Position numbers and translations under genes: made by a program. Below, piece by piece: positions 51,731 to 59,718 of a DNA stretch of 64,000 nt (position 1 is the stretch's first letter; each line of letters opens with the position of its first letter). The DNA is from Sinomonas humi (GTDB taxonomy: Bacteria > Actinomycetota > Actinomycetes > Actinomycetales > Micrococcaceae): the NCBI RefSeq assembly GCF_000802235.1, contig NZ_JTDL01000153.1:1-64000 (forward strand). Reading direction: 5' to 3'. A model generated the notes under the pieces. It had not been told where the DNA came from. It ran no database searches and worked only from the letters and a program-made list of their open reading frames with translations.

Positions 51731-52195
51731 TCAGCTTCTGTAAGGTGAGGTCTCGCCGCCCGGCGCGACGACGGCGGTGGCCCCTTCGATTGCGACGACT
51801 TGAACGACATCGCCGGGCAGGAACTCGCCCCGCTCGGCTCGGGCCGTCCATACGTCCCCGCCGATCTTGACGAGGCCCTTGCTGCTGTCGACTGCCTCCA
51901 TCACCGTCGCGCGGGAGCCGACGAGGCGGTCGACGTTGGTCCTGATATCTTCGATGCCCGGCCGCATGTGCCGCATGGCAACGGGGCGGACGAACGCAAT
52001 CATGCCGACTGACACGGCCGCGAAGACAAGCCCCTGAAGCCAGGTGGGGCCGCCGAGAATAGCGGCCACGAAAGCCGCGAGGGCGCCCCCGCCGAGCATC
52101 GCGAAGACGAGGCTGAGGCTGATCATCTCGATCCCGCCCAGAACGAGGGCCAGGACGAGCCAGAGCATCCATGCGTTGTGCGCGATCCAGTCCAC
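51731..52195 (-). CDS. NfeD-like membrane protein
   Basis: 154 residues of the short NfeD type without a protease domain. Three or four transmembrane helices (WMLWLVLALVLGGIEMISLSLVFAMLGGGALAAFVAAILG, GLVFAAVSVGMIAFV) are followed by a soluble OB-fold beta barrel (LVGSRATVMEAVDSSKGLVKIGGDVWTARAERGEFLPGDVVQVVAIEGATAVVAP). The GTG start has GGAGGG upstream. It precedes the stomatin gene by 43 nt on the same strand, the usual partner arrangement. Confidence 0.93.
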   Translation of the reverse strand: MDWIAHNAWMLWLVLALVLGGIEMISLSLVFAMLGGGALAAFVAAILGGPTWLQGLVFAAVSVGMIAFVRPVAMRHMRPGIEDIRTNVDRLVGSRATVMEAVDSSKGLVKIGGDVWTARAERGEFLPGDVVQVVAIEGATAVVAPGGETSPYRS

Positions 52196-52260
52196 CGAAC
52201 CCTCCGTCCCCCCGCTCCTTCCACTACCCTAGCCCAGCAGAACACCACGGAGAGGGCCTT

Positions 52261-52277
52261 GCGAATAACATATTCGC
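52261..52277. promoter_or_regulatory. Palindrome upstream of nfeD
   Basis: GCGAATAACATATTCGC has perfect 7-nt arms around ACA, in an unusually AT-rich patch 65 nt upstream of the nfeD start. It is a candidate operator for the nfeD-stomatin pair. Confidence 0.45.
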
Positions 52278-52318
52278 CACGGCAATCCAAGCGCGGTCCA
52301 CACCGCAGAATGTCCCGC

Positions 52319-53176
52319 TCAGCGTCGACGGAGCACGGTGACTTGGACCGCTCCCTCGGCCTGAAGCGGACCGTCGGGAAGGCGGGCGAGGAGGTCCGCG
52401 CGCGCGACGTGATGCCCCGCCGGCCCCATAAGAGCGAGGTCGACTGCGGCTTGCGGATCGAGTTCCAGGCCGAAGCGGACCCCGCGAACCTCGACCCTGT
52501 CGAAGTGGGCAGCTGCGGCACGCTCGACGTCGTCGACCTTCCCCGCTGGGACGTCGAGCATCGGGAGGATGCTGCGGAGCGCTGCGAGGTGGTCCGGTTC
52601 CGGCGTCACCACGCAGGCGAGACCGCCGCGCCGTAGGACCCGCGCGAACTCGGGGAAGTTCCGCGGCGCGAAGACATCGATGACTGCATCCACGACCCCG
52701 TCCGGCAACGGGAGGGGGCGCCAGAGGTCCCATACGACGGCCGCCGTGCCCGGCAGCTTCGCTGCTCGACCGAGCGCATGGCGGGAGAGATCGAGAGCGA
52801 CGGCGTGCGAACCGGGAACGCGGGAGAGCAACACCGCGAGGTAGTAGCCCGTGCCCGCGCCAGCGTCGAGCACGGCGCCGGCCCGCTCGTCGTCGTCCGT
52901 AAGCGCTGGGGCCGCAGCATCGGCAAGCGCTTCGGCTATCGGCGCGTAGTAGCCGGCGGCGAGGAAGCGCTCGCGTGCAGCCACCATCTCGGCCGTGTCG
53001 GGCCGAAATCGGGTACCCCTGCCAGTCAGGAAGTTCACGTACCCCTGCCGGGCCGCGTCGAACCGATGGCCCGAGGTGCAGACGAGGGAGCGGTCAGTTG
53101 GGGCGGAGGCCAGCCAAGCGCCAGCGCACACCGGACAGCGAAGGAGCTCTTGGGCGGCGAGGGGCACGGCCTCCAT
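52319..53176 (-). CDS. 23S rRNA guanine-N1 methyltransferase, RlmA family
   Basis: 285-residue SAM-dependent methyltransferase. The N-terminal zinc finger is CPVCAG...SLVCTSGHRF (three Cys and a His), followed by the family motif GYVNFLTGRGTRFRPDTAEMVAARERFLAAGYYAPIAEAL and the SAM site VLDAGAGTGYYLAVLL. In Gram-positive relatives (TlrB/RlmA-II) the target is G748 and some members give macrolide resistance; which base is modified here is not decided. No ribosome site precedes ATG 53176; TAGCAT overlapping that ATG lies 7 nt before an in-frame GTG at 53167, an alternative leaderless start. Confidence 0.88.
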   Translation of the reverse strand: MEAVPLAAQELLRCPVCAGAWLASAPTDRSLVCTSGHRFDAARQGYVNFLTGRGTRFRPDTAEMVAARERFLAAGYYAPIAEALADAAAPALTDDDERAGAVLDAGAGTGYYLAVLLSRVPGSHAVALDLSRHALGRAAKLPGTAAVVWDLWRPLPLPDGVVDAVIDVFAPRNFPEFARVLRRGGLACVVTPEPDHLAALRSILPMLDVPAGKVDDVERAAAAHFDRVEVRGVRFGLELDPQAAVDLALMGPAGHHVARADLLARLPDGPLQAEGAVQVTVLRRR

Positions 53177-53197
53177 GCTAGCGGCGGTGGTCGGGAC

Positions 53198-53203
53198 TAG
53201 GCT
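53198..53203 (+). promoter_or_regulatory. -10 element TAGGCT before the S9 peptidase gene
   Basis: TAGGCT ends 7 nt before the GTG at 53211. The start codon lies inside the palindrome GGCTTCACCGCGTGAAGCC (53200-53218), which overlaps this element. Confidence 0.55.
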
Positions 53204-53210
53204 TCACCGC

Positions 53211-55280
53211 GTGAAGCCCAGCCAGCTCGATGCCATCGTGACCCTGTCCGCCCCGACCATCCATCCCTCTGGAACGCGTTGCGCCGTTGGCGCCACCCGC
53301 CCCGACTTCAGAGCTGACTCCTCGGTGGGCCAGATCTGGGAGGTCCCGTTGGACGGCGGCTCCCCACGTCGGCTGACGCGCGGCTTCCGGGACACAGCTC
53401 CCCAGTATTCCCCGGATGGTCACAGCCTCGCCTTCTTGCGGGCAGCCCCGGCCGGACGGCCGCAGCTCTTCGTCGTCGAAGCGGGGGGCGGGGAGCCCCG
53501 CGCACTCACGGACAGACTGCTCGGAGTGGAATCCTTCTCCTGGTCGCCCGATTCCCGGCGGATCGCATTCCTCTCGAGGGACCCGGATGCGGGTCGCTAT
53601 GGAAGCGTCGACGGCGTTGGGCCCGCCGCAGAGGATCCGCGCCTCGTCACGGATCTCAACTACCGATTGAACGGGCGAGGCTACACGGGCGACCAGCGCT
53701 CCCAGATCTTCGTAGTGAACGTCCCTGACCTCAGTGATGAACCTTTCGTCCCTCCGCGAGGTCGCGCCGTGGCAGCTGAGTCCGAGTCCGACGACGGCGC
53801 AACGAGCGGGCTGCCCCATGCTCGGCAGCTGACCTCCCGCGGTCTGGATCACGAAGGCGCCTCGTTCAGCGCCGATGGCGAATTCATCTACACCGTCTCG
53901 CAATTGGACCCCGCGAAAGTCGACACACTCGGGTCCCAGGTGGTGCGTACGTCCGTTGCCACGGGGGAGAGCACCGTCGTCGGCCTCGCGAACACTGAGG
54001 CGGCGTCTGTGCAAGCGGTCCGAGAAGCCCCCGACGGTTCGGGCCTGTTCGTGCTTGCATCCTCCCTCGGGGACTCGGGCACTGATTTCGTGGGGCGGAG
54101 CACCCACCTGTTCTGGCATTCATTAGACGACGGCAGGACTGTGCGGTTGAGCGATGCTGATGAGGACGACTTCGGCGAAGCGCCGAGCGCCCTGCGTGTT
54201 CGCTCCGACGGCCAGGCGCTCGTGCTGGGACGCCACCGGGGTACCGTGCGGCTCGTCGGTTTCCGGGCCGACGGTGAGCGTTCCCTCCTTACTGGCGGAG
54301 ACGCCGTCGTGACTGGCGTCGATGCGGCGCGCGGCGCCGTCGTCGTCGCTTTCGCCGATGCGATGTCTCCAGGGGAAGTGGGCCTCGTGCGGGAGGGGAC
54401 GGTCGAGCGGGTGACTGACTTCGCCTTCAGGCTCCGCGAGGAGACCCAGCCGCTCCCTCCGCGGGAGTTCACGGGCGAGAGCGCTGATGGTACTCCCGTG
54501 CATGGCTGGATCGTGGAGCCCGAGGGCGAGGGACCGCATCCTGTGCTGCTCATGATCCACGGCGGTCCGTTTGCCCAATACACCGGGGCGTGGTTCGACG
54601 AGGCTCAGGTCTACGCCTCGGCGGGTTACGCAGTCGTCATGTGCAACCCCCGCGGCTCCGCGGGATACGGCGAGACCCACGGCCGAGCCATCAAGGGGCG
54701 CATGGGCACCGTGGACTACCAAGACGTCCTCGGGTTCCTCGGGTCCGCGCTCGAGTCGTTCCCAGCCCTCGACCCCGATCGCCTCGGGATCCTCGGCGGA
54801 TCCTACGGCGGATACCTCACGGCCTGGACCATCGCCCACGACCATCGCTTCCAAGCCGCCATCGTCGAGCGAGGATTCCTGGACCCCGTGAGCTTCGTCG
54901 GCTCATCCGATATCGGCTGGTTCTTCCCGGGCGAATATACGGGCTGGGACCCGGGGCAAATGGCTGCCCAGAGCCCTATGGCATTCGTCGGGCAGGTGGA
55001 GACGCCTTGCCTCGTGGTGCACTCCGAGGAGGATTGGCGGTGCCCGATCGAGCAGGCGCAGCGCTACTACGCTGCGCTCAAGCTCCGCGGTGTCGAGACG
55101 GGACTGCTCGTGTTCCCCGGCGAGAACCACGAGCTTTCACGTTCGGGGACCCCGCATCACCGCCGAGAGCGTTTCGAGCACATCCTCCGATGGTGGGGAC
55201 GGTACCTGCCGACGGCGGCCAACCCGCGTGAGGCTCTCGAGAACGCCGAGCCGGTTGCGGACCAAGCCGTGAGTGCCTAG
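53211..55280 (+). CDS. S9 family serine peptidase (prolyl oligopeptidase/acylaminoacyl type)
   Basis: 689-residue cytoplasmic peptidase without a signal peptide. The N-terminal part is a beta-propeller (repeats such as YSPDGHSLAFLR, FSWSPDSRRIAFLSRDP, FSADGEFIYTVS). The C-terminal alpha/beta-hydrolase domain carries the nucleophile Ser531 in GGSYGGYLT, the Asp in VHSEEDWRCP and the His in GENHELSRSG. The HGGPFAQYTGAWFDEAQVYASAGYAVVMCNPRGSAGYG block is typical of acylaminoacyl-peptidases. The start is leaderless by the upstream TAGGCT. Its stop overlaps that of deformylase (convergent). Confidence 0.94.
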   Translation: MKPSQLDAIVTLSAPTIHPSGTRCAVGATRPDFRADSSVGQIWEVPLDGGSPRRLTRGFRDTAPQYSPDGHSLAFLRAAPAGRPQLFVVEAGGGEPRALTDRLLGVESFSWSPDSRRIAFLSRDPDAGRYGSVDGVGPAAEDPRLVTDLNYRLNGRGYTGDQRSQIFVVNVPDLSDEPFVPPRGRAVAAESESDDGATSGLPHARQLTSRGLDHEGASFSADGEFIYTVSQLDPAKVDTLGSQVVRTSVATGESTVVGLANTEAASVQAVREAPDGSGLFVLASSLGDSGTDFVGRSTHLFWHSLDDGRTVRLSDADEDDFGEAPSALRVRSDGQALVLGRHRGTVRLVGFRADGERSLLTGGDAVVTGVDAARGAVVVAFADAMSPGEVGLVREGTVERVTDFAFRLREETQPLPPREFTGESADGTPVHGWIVEPEGEGPHPVLLMIHGGPFAQYTGAWFDEAQVYASAGYAVVMCNPRGSAGYGETHGRAIKGRMGTVDYQDVLGFLGSALESFPALDPDRLGILGGSYGGYLTAWTIAHDHRFQAAIVERGFLDPVSFVGSSDIGWFFPGEYTGWDPGQMAAQSPMAFVGQVETPCLVVHSEEDWRCPIEQAQRYYAALKLRGVETGLLVFPGENHELSRSGTPHHRRERFEHILRWWGRYLPTAANPREALENAEPVADQAVSA

Positions 55281-55924
55281 AAGCCCAGCTCTCGGGCGGC
55301 GGCCTCTGGGGTTGGATCCGCCCAGCGCCCGGCGTATTCCTCGTTCGTGCAGAGTGACCTCGGCTCAGCTTTGTCGAGGTAGAGGGTCCCCGCGAGATGG
55401 TCGGTCTCGTGCTGGAGAATTCGAGCCTGCCACCCCGAGAATTCCGCTCTGCGGGCAGCGCCGGTCGGCGCTGTCCAGCGTGCTTCGATGCGCGCTGGAC
55501 GGCGGACGACGGCGGTGTAGCCGCGTACGGATAGGCACCCCTCATAGAACGCGACATGTTCGTCGTCGAGCGCTGCGTAGCGCGGGTTCAGAACGGCGAA
55601 GAACGGCAGGGGAGCACGATCGCGCGCTCGAACGAGGTCCTCATCCGTGGCCCACATGTCCTCGATGACGGCGAGCCTAAGCGGAAGGCCAATCTGTGGG
55701 GCGGCGAGCCCCACGCCCGGGGCAGCATGCATTGTGCGCCGCATGACCTCGATGAGGGCGTTCAGGAGCGCGTCGTCGAGTTGGCCGTCGAACGGGAGCG
55801 CCTGTGTGCGCAGGACAGGGTGGCCGGCTTGGACTATCGACGGAAGCTCGGGGCCGGCGACGATCTCGGCTGCGGCCTCCGCCAGACGCGACGCGGTCCA
55901 GCGGCTTTCGGGTGCGGGGCTCAT
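55277..55924 (-). CDS. def: Peptide deformylase
   Basis: 215-residue metalloenzyme that removes the formyl group from nascent chains. The three motifs are complete: GVGLAAPQIG, EGCLSVRG (metal Cys) and QHETDHLAG (two metal His and catalytic Glu). An N-terminal extension of about 30 residues precedes the usual start of the domain. The ATG at 55924 has TAGGCT 7 nt upstream on the minus strand. Its stop codon overlaps that of the convergent S9 peptidase gene by two bases. Confidence 0.96.
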   Translation of the reverse strand: MSPAPESRWTASRLAEAAAEIVAGPELPSIVQAGHPVLRTQALPFDGQLDDALLNALIEVMRRTMHAAPGVGLAAPQIGLPLRLAVIEDMWATDEDLVRARDRAPLPFFAVLNPRYAALDDEHVAFYEGCLSVRGYTAVVRRPARIEARWTAPTGAARRAEFSGWQARILQHETDHLAGTLYLDKAEPRSLCTNEEYAGRWADPTPEAAARELGF

Positions 55925-55931
55925 GGTGCCA

Positions 55932-55937
55932 AGCCTA
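55932..55937 (-). promoter_or_regulatory. -10 element TAGGCT before def
   Basis: TAGGCT on the minus strand, 7 nt before the def ATG; it overlaps the end of the LysR gene. Leaderless geometry. Confidence 0.6.
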
Positions 55938-56816
55938 GGCGCCCACGAGCCTCAGGAATTCCTCCCCGGAGCGCGGCAGGGGCATGGCCGCGGACCACAC
56001 CGCCCTCAGCATGCGCCTCAGCTTGAGCCCCGGCGTTGGCACCTCGACGAGTCGGCCACTGCGAAGCGGGACCTGGACAGCGAGACGGCTCATGACCCCA
56101 GGCCCGAGGCCAGCAGCGACGCTCGCCGCGAGCGCCGCATTGCTGCCGACTTCGAAGCGGGGCCCGGGTTCGTAGGGTGCAAGGGCACGGTCGGTCGTCT
56201 GGCGCGTCCCCGAACCAGGCTCGCGCACCACGAGTCCCGCAGCTGCCACCTCCTCGGGCACCACCGAGCCGGCCTTCGCCCAAGGGTGATCTGGGCGTAC
56301 GACCACCACGAGTTCGTCCGGCGCGACATCGAGATAGCGGAAGCCGGTCTGGACGGTCGGCCCCTCGACAAAGCCCAGCTCTGCCGCACCAGAGCGGAGC
56401 CGCTCGAAAACCTCGTCGGAGTTCCCGACGTCGAGCGTGACGCTTACGTCGGGCAGGCGTTGTTGCGCGCAGGCGAGCCACTGCGGCATGAGGTGTTCGG
56501 CAACCGTCATGCTTGCGCACACGTGCAGGGCCCCTCGGGCTCGTTCAAGGGCGTCGACGGCGCGGACCACGCTCTCGGCAGCCTCGAGGACATCCGCCGC
56601 TAGGCCCGCGACGACTCTCCCTCGGTCGGTGAGCTGGGTGCCGCGCGGCGTGCGACGCGCGAGGGCGAAACCCGCCGAACGCTCCATGTGCTCGAGCAAC
56701 CGCGAGGCATTCGGCTGCGCCATGCCGGTTTCCCTCGCAGCTGCGCCGATGCTCCCTCCTGCAGCGAGCGCGGCCATGAGGCGGTAGTGTCTCAGTTCCC
56801 AGTCTCGAACGGTCAT
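55935..56816 (-). CDS. LysR family transcriptional regulator
   Basis: 293-residue regulator. The winged helix-turn-helix is at about residues 3-60 (LRHYRLMAALAAGGSIGAAARETGMAQPNASRLLEHMERSAGFALARRTPRGTQLTDRG), and the effector domain has GALHVCASMTVAEHLMPQWL and ELGFVEGPT. The ATG at 56816 gives the usual short N terminus and has TATGCT 6 nt upstream. ATATCAACAGCATAT just upstream contains a T-N11-A motif, a weak LysR-type box. Divergent across 126 nt is the arylsulfotransferase-like gene, a natural candidate target. Confidence 0.92.
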   Translation of the reverse strand: MTVRDWELRHYRLMAALAAGGSIGAAARETGMAQPNASRLLEHMERSAGFALARRTPRGTQLTDRGRVVAGLAADVLEAAESVVRAVDALERARGALHVCASMTVAEHLMPQWLACAQQRLPDVSVTLDVGNSDEVFERLRSGAAELGFVEGPTVQTGFRYLDVAPDELVVVVRPDHPWAKAGSVVPEEVAAAGLVVREPGSGTRQTTDRALAPYEPGPRFEVGSNAALAASVAAGLGPGVMSRLAVQVPLRSGRLVEVPTPGLKLRRMLRAVWSAAMPLPRSGEEFLRLVGA

Positions 56817-56942
56817 ATCAACAGCATATGGCTCTTCCGGGTGCCTTTCTCTTACCTGGCACACGCGGCGCTCGGCACGCTCTCAGTAAAACTACAGGTT
56901 GGGACTCCCGCCGCCACAGGGTCCCTTCGTACGATGACAAGC

Positions 56943-58439
56943 ATGGTCAGGGTCAGTCGTCGTCATTTCATTCAAGGGGCGGGATTGGCGGTTTTCGGCG
57001 CAGCCGCCGGAGCAACCGTCGCCCGCTCGAGCATCTTCCCGTTGCCGCCCAGCGCCTCCGCGGCGACTCCGGCTCCATCCGCGACGGCAGGGGCCACGGC
57101 GCCTCCTGACCGCACATTCGTAAGCACGAAGCTCACGACCCCGCACGTCGATGTGTGGTCATCTGGTGCGACCGCTCCCGGTCTCATCTTCGCCGGGCCA
57201 ATGGGCCACGGCTCGAACGGGCTCATCATGGACAATCAGGGCCGCCCAGTCTGGATGGAACCGACGGGCGCAGGAGTCACCGACCTCCGTGTCCAGACGT
57301 ACCAGGGCAAACCCGTTCTCACGTACTGGAGCGGGCAAGGCATGGGGGGCCACGGTGAAGGGTCCGGCATCATCAAGGACACCTCCTACCAGACGATCGC
57401 AGAGGTGAAAGCGGGCGACGGACTCAAAGCCGACCTCCACGAGTTCACGGTCACCCCCAAGGGCACGGCGCTCTTGACCTCGTATCCCACTATCCAGTTC
57501 GATCTCACGCCTGCCGGCGGACAGCTGAACGGCTACATGTACGACTGCCACGTGCAGGAAGTCGACATCGCCACGGGCAATCTGCTGTTCGACTGGAAGG
57601 CATCCGACTACGTCGGGCTGGATGAGTCCTATGTGAAGACGACAGACGACCCGACGGCGGATGGTTCGACGGCCGCAAAGGCGTTCGATCCCTATCACGT
57701 CAACGCAGTCTCTCTGCGCACGGATGGCTACCTCGTCTCCTTCCGGCACACGCACACGATCTACCACATTGATTCGACCGGAACGATTCAGTGGCGCATG
57801 GGTGGCAAGCGGAGCGACTTCACGCTTCCCGCCGACGCGGTCTTCGCATGGCAGCATGACGTTCGTCAGCGCGCAAACGGTGTCATCAGCATGTTCGACA
57901 ACCATTACAAAGACGGCACGACCGGAACGTCGCGGGGGCTTATCCTCAACGTCGACGAGCAGAAGCGCACCGCTTCGGTCAAGCTTCAGCTGGCACGTGG
58001 TGGCCACAGGGGCAACGCCATGGGCAATGTGCAGTTCCTCGAGAACGGCAACTACATGGTGGGTTGGGGATCGGATCCCGCGGCGACGGAGTTCACCGCC
58101 AACGGGACCCCCGTGTTTGAAGCGACCAACATCGGCTCCGGGTCATATCGCGTCTACCGCTCCCTCTGGACGGCCACGCCCACAACCTTGCCGGACGTCG
58201 TCGCCGTCCAAGGCAACGGTTCGACGATGCAGGCCTACGCGAGCTGGAATGGCGCCACCGAAATTGCAAGCTGGCGTTTCCTCACGGGAAGTGACCCCTC
58301 ATCCCTCAAGGAAGCCGCGGTCGTCAAGAAGACGGGCTTCGAGACCTCGGTTGCTGTGGCTGCAGCGCCGCATCTGGCGGTACAGGCGCTGGATTCCCAA
58401 GGTAAGGTCCTCGCAACGTCGTCCGTGGTGAATACCTAG
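56943..58439 (+). CDS. Tat-exported arylsulfotransferase-like (ASST) protein
   Basis: 498-residue secreted protein. The twin-arginine signal SRRHFIQGAGLAVFGAAAG is at residues 5-23, with a Pro/Ala-rich stretch after the cleavage region. The mature part is a beta-propeller of the arylsulfotransferase_2 type: LHEFTVTPKGTALLTSYPTIQFDLTPAG, DCHVQEVDIATGNLLFDWKASDYV, DPYHVNAVSLRTDGYLVSFRHTHTIYHI, FAWQHDVRQRANGVISMFDNHY. Conserved His residues in these blocks could carry the sulfate. A true sulfotransferase activity is not certain. ATG 56943 has TACGAT 7 nt upstream; an ATG three codons earlier is the alternative. Divergent from the LysR gene. Confidence 0.9.
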   Translation: MVRVSRRHFIQGAGLAVFGAAAGATVARSSIFPLPPSASAATPAPSATAGATAPPDRTFVSTKLTTPHVDVWSSGATAPGLIFAGPMGHGSNGLIMDNQGRPVWMEPTGAGVTDLRVQTYQGKPVLTYWSGQGMGGHGEGSGIIKDTSYQTIAEVKAGDGLKADLHEFTVTPKGTALLTSYPTIQFDLTPAGGQLNGYMYDCHVQEVDIATGNLLFDWKASDYVGLDESYVKTTDDPTADGSTAAKAFDPYHVNAVSLRTDGYLVSFRHTHTIYHIDSTGTIQWRMGGKRSDFTLPADAVFAWQHDVRQRANGVISMFDNHYKDGTTGTSRGLILNVDEQKRTASVKLQLARGGHRGNAMGNVQFLENGNYMVGWGSDPAATEFTANGTPVFEATNIGSGSYRVYRSLWTATPTTLPDVVAVQGNGSTMQAYASWNGATEIASWRFLTGSDPSSLKEAAVVKKTGFETSVAVAAAPHLAVQALDSQGKVLATSSVVNT

Positions 58440-58456
58440 GAGTGCGGGCAGCCATC

Positions 58457-58494
58457 CGCCGCTGAGCAGCCCCCGTCGGGGCTGCTCAGCGGCG
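58457..58494. terminator. Bidirectional terminator after the ASST gene
   Basis: Perfect 17-bp stem: CGCCGCTGAGCAGCCCC pairs with GGGGCTGCTCAGCGGCG with a 4-nt loop. Its right arm includes the stop codon of the convergent Gfo/Idh/MocA gene. Confidence 0.88.
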
Positions 58495-59574
58495 CCAAGC
58501 TTCTTGGGATGTGGTGACGAGTCTCTGCTCGTCAGCCGCCTGCTCGATGGCCAATCCGATCAGGTGGTCCTGCGCCGCTTCGGCGAGGGGATACGGTGGC
58601 GCTCCCTCGCCCCGAACCCACTCGGCCATTGCCAGGAGCGTGGCTGACATGGCGATGTCTTCGTCGTTGAACCTCTGGCCCAAGAACGGGTTGCGCCAGA
58701 GGGCCGTGCCGTCGAGGCTCAGATGCGCCGTATCGAAACCTTCGTGATCGAGTTCGTAGCCGGTCTGGTGCCGCACGATTGATGATTTGAGGATCGTCTC
58801 TGCATCCACGAGCCGGACCACCCTGTCATCATTGATCTCGCCGACGCTGCCTCGCACAAGCAGGCGCCGCGACCGGAGGTGATTCCGCGATTGGTTGTCG
58901 GTGAAGTCATACACAGCGCTGCGCCCGCCGTCGAACTCGAGGGTCGCGATTGTCGTCGTCGCCTGCTTGGGAACTGGATCGTGAGTCCAACCCGACCTGT
59001 TGCTCGGGTCAATGAGTGCGCCCTTGAATCGACGGGCGCTTACCGCCACCAGCTCGAAGCCCACTCCCAAATAGCGGCGGATGAGGCTGGCAGCGTGATA
59101 CAGGTGCGTTGATGAGACTTGCACCGAGCTGATCTCCCCGATGAGACCCTGCCTGACGGCGGCGAGCCGTGCGGCGTGCGTGGGCATAAGTGCGTATTGC
59201 TCCGCGACCTGAACAAGTTCGGAAGAGCCTACTCGTTGCCAGAGTTCGCGTAGTCGCAACAGATCGGGAGCCGGGGGAGTTTCGGAGAGGACCGGCACGC
59301 CTCGGTCCACAAGTTCTTCGACCAACCCGGGGTTCGCCTCCCAACTCACGCTCGTAATGACGAAGTGCGGACTTCGGGCGCTCAAGAGCTCGGCGATATT
59401 GGCGAAAACCGGTACTTGCCATCGTTCGGCTAGCTCCCGCCGAACGGAATCCCGCCGGGAGACAACTCCGACGCATTCCATGAGCTCGGGGAAATGCGAA
59501 ATGAGCTTGATGAAGTATTGGCCGCGCCAGCCGGCTCCTACAACGCCGACACGGAGCTGATCCACCTCCGACAT
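58486..59574 (-). CDS. Gfo/Idh/MocA family protein with altered active site
   Basis: 362-residue NAD(P)-dependent oxidoreductase-like protein. The Rossmann motif VGVVGAGWRGQYFIKLI is at residues 9-25. The family signature EKP, whose Lys is catalytic, reads ETP here (VPVLSETPPAPDLL), and the later D-x3-H-type block is HLYHAASLIRRYLG. The C-terminal alpha/beta substrate domain is present. Loss of the Lys suggests a changed or lost dehydrogenase activity. AGAGGA precedes the ATG. Its neighbours on both sides are secreted proteins of unknown substrate. Confidence 0.87.
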   Translation of the reverse strand: MSEVDQLRVGVVGAGWRGQYFIKLISHFPELMECVGVVSRRDSVRRELAERWQVPVFANIAELLSARSPHFVITSVSWEANPGLVEELVDRGVPVLSETPPAPDLLRLRELWQRVGSSELVQVAEQYALMPTHAARLAAVRQGLIGEISSVQVSSTHLYHAASLIRRYLGVGFELVAVSARRFKGALIDPSNRSGWTHDPVPKQATTTIATLEFDGGRSAVYDFTDNQSRNHLRSRRLLVRGSVGEINDDRVVRLVDAETILKSSIVRHQTGYELDHEGFDTAHLSLDGTALWRNPFLGQRFNDEDIAMSATLLAMAEWVRGEGAPPYPLAEAAQDHLIGLAIEQAADEQRLVTTSQEAWRR

Positions 59575-59718
59575 GGTTCATTCCTCTCACGTCTGGTCGG
59601 TCCCTTCCCCGACCATATCCGTACCTCGCACACGATGCCGCAGCCTTGCCAGAGTTGCCTTGAGGATCAGGGTCCACAGGTGCTGTTGTTTCGAGCTGGG
59701 CGACCCTAGAGTGCTGCT

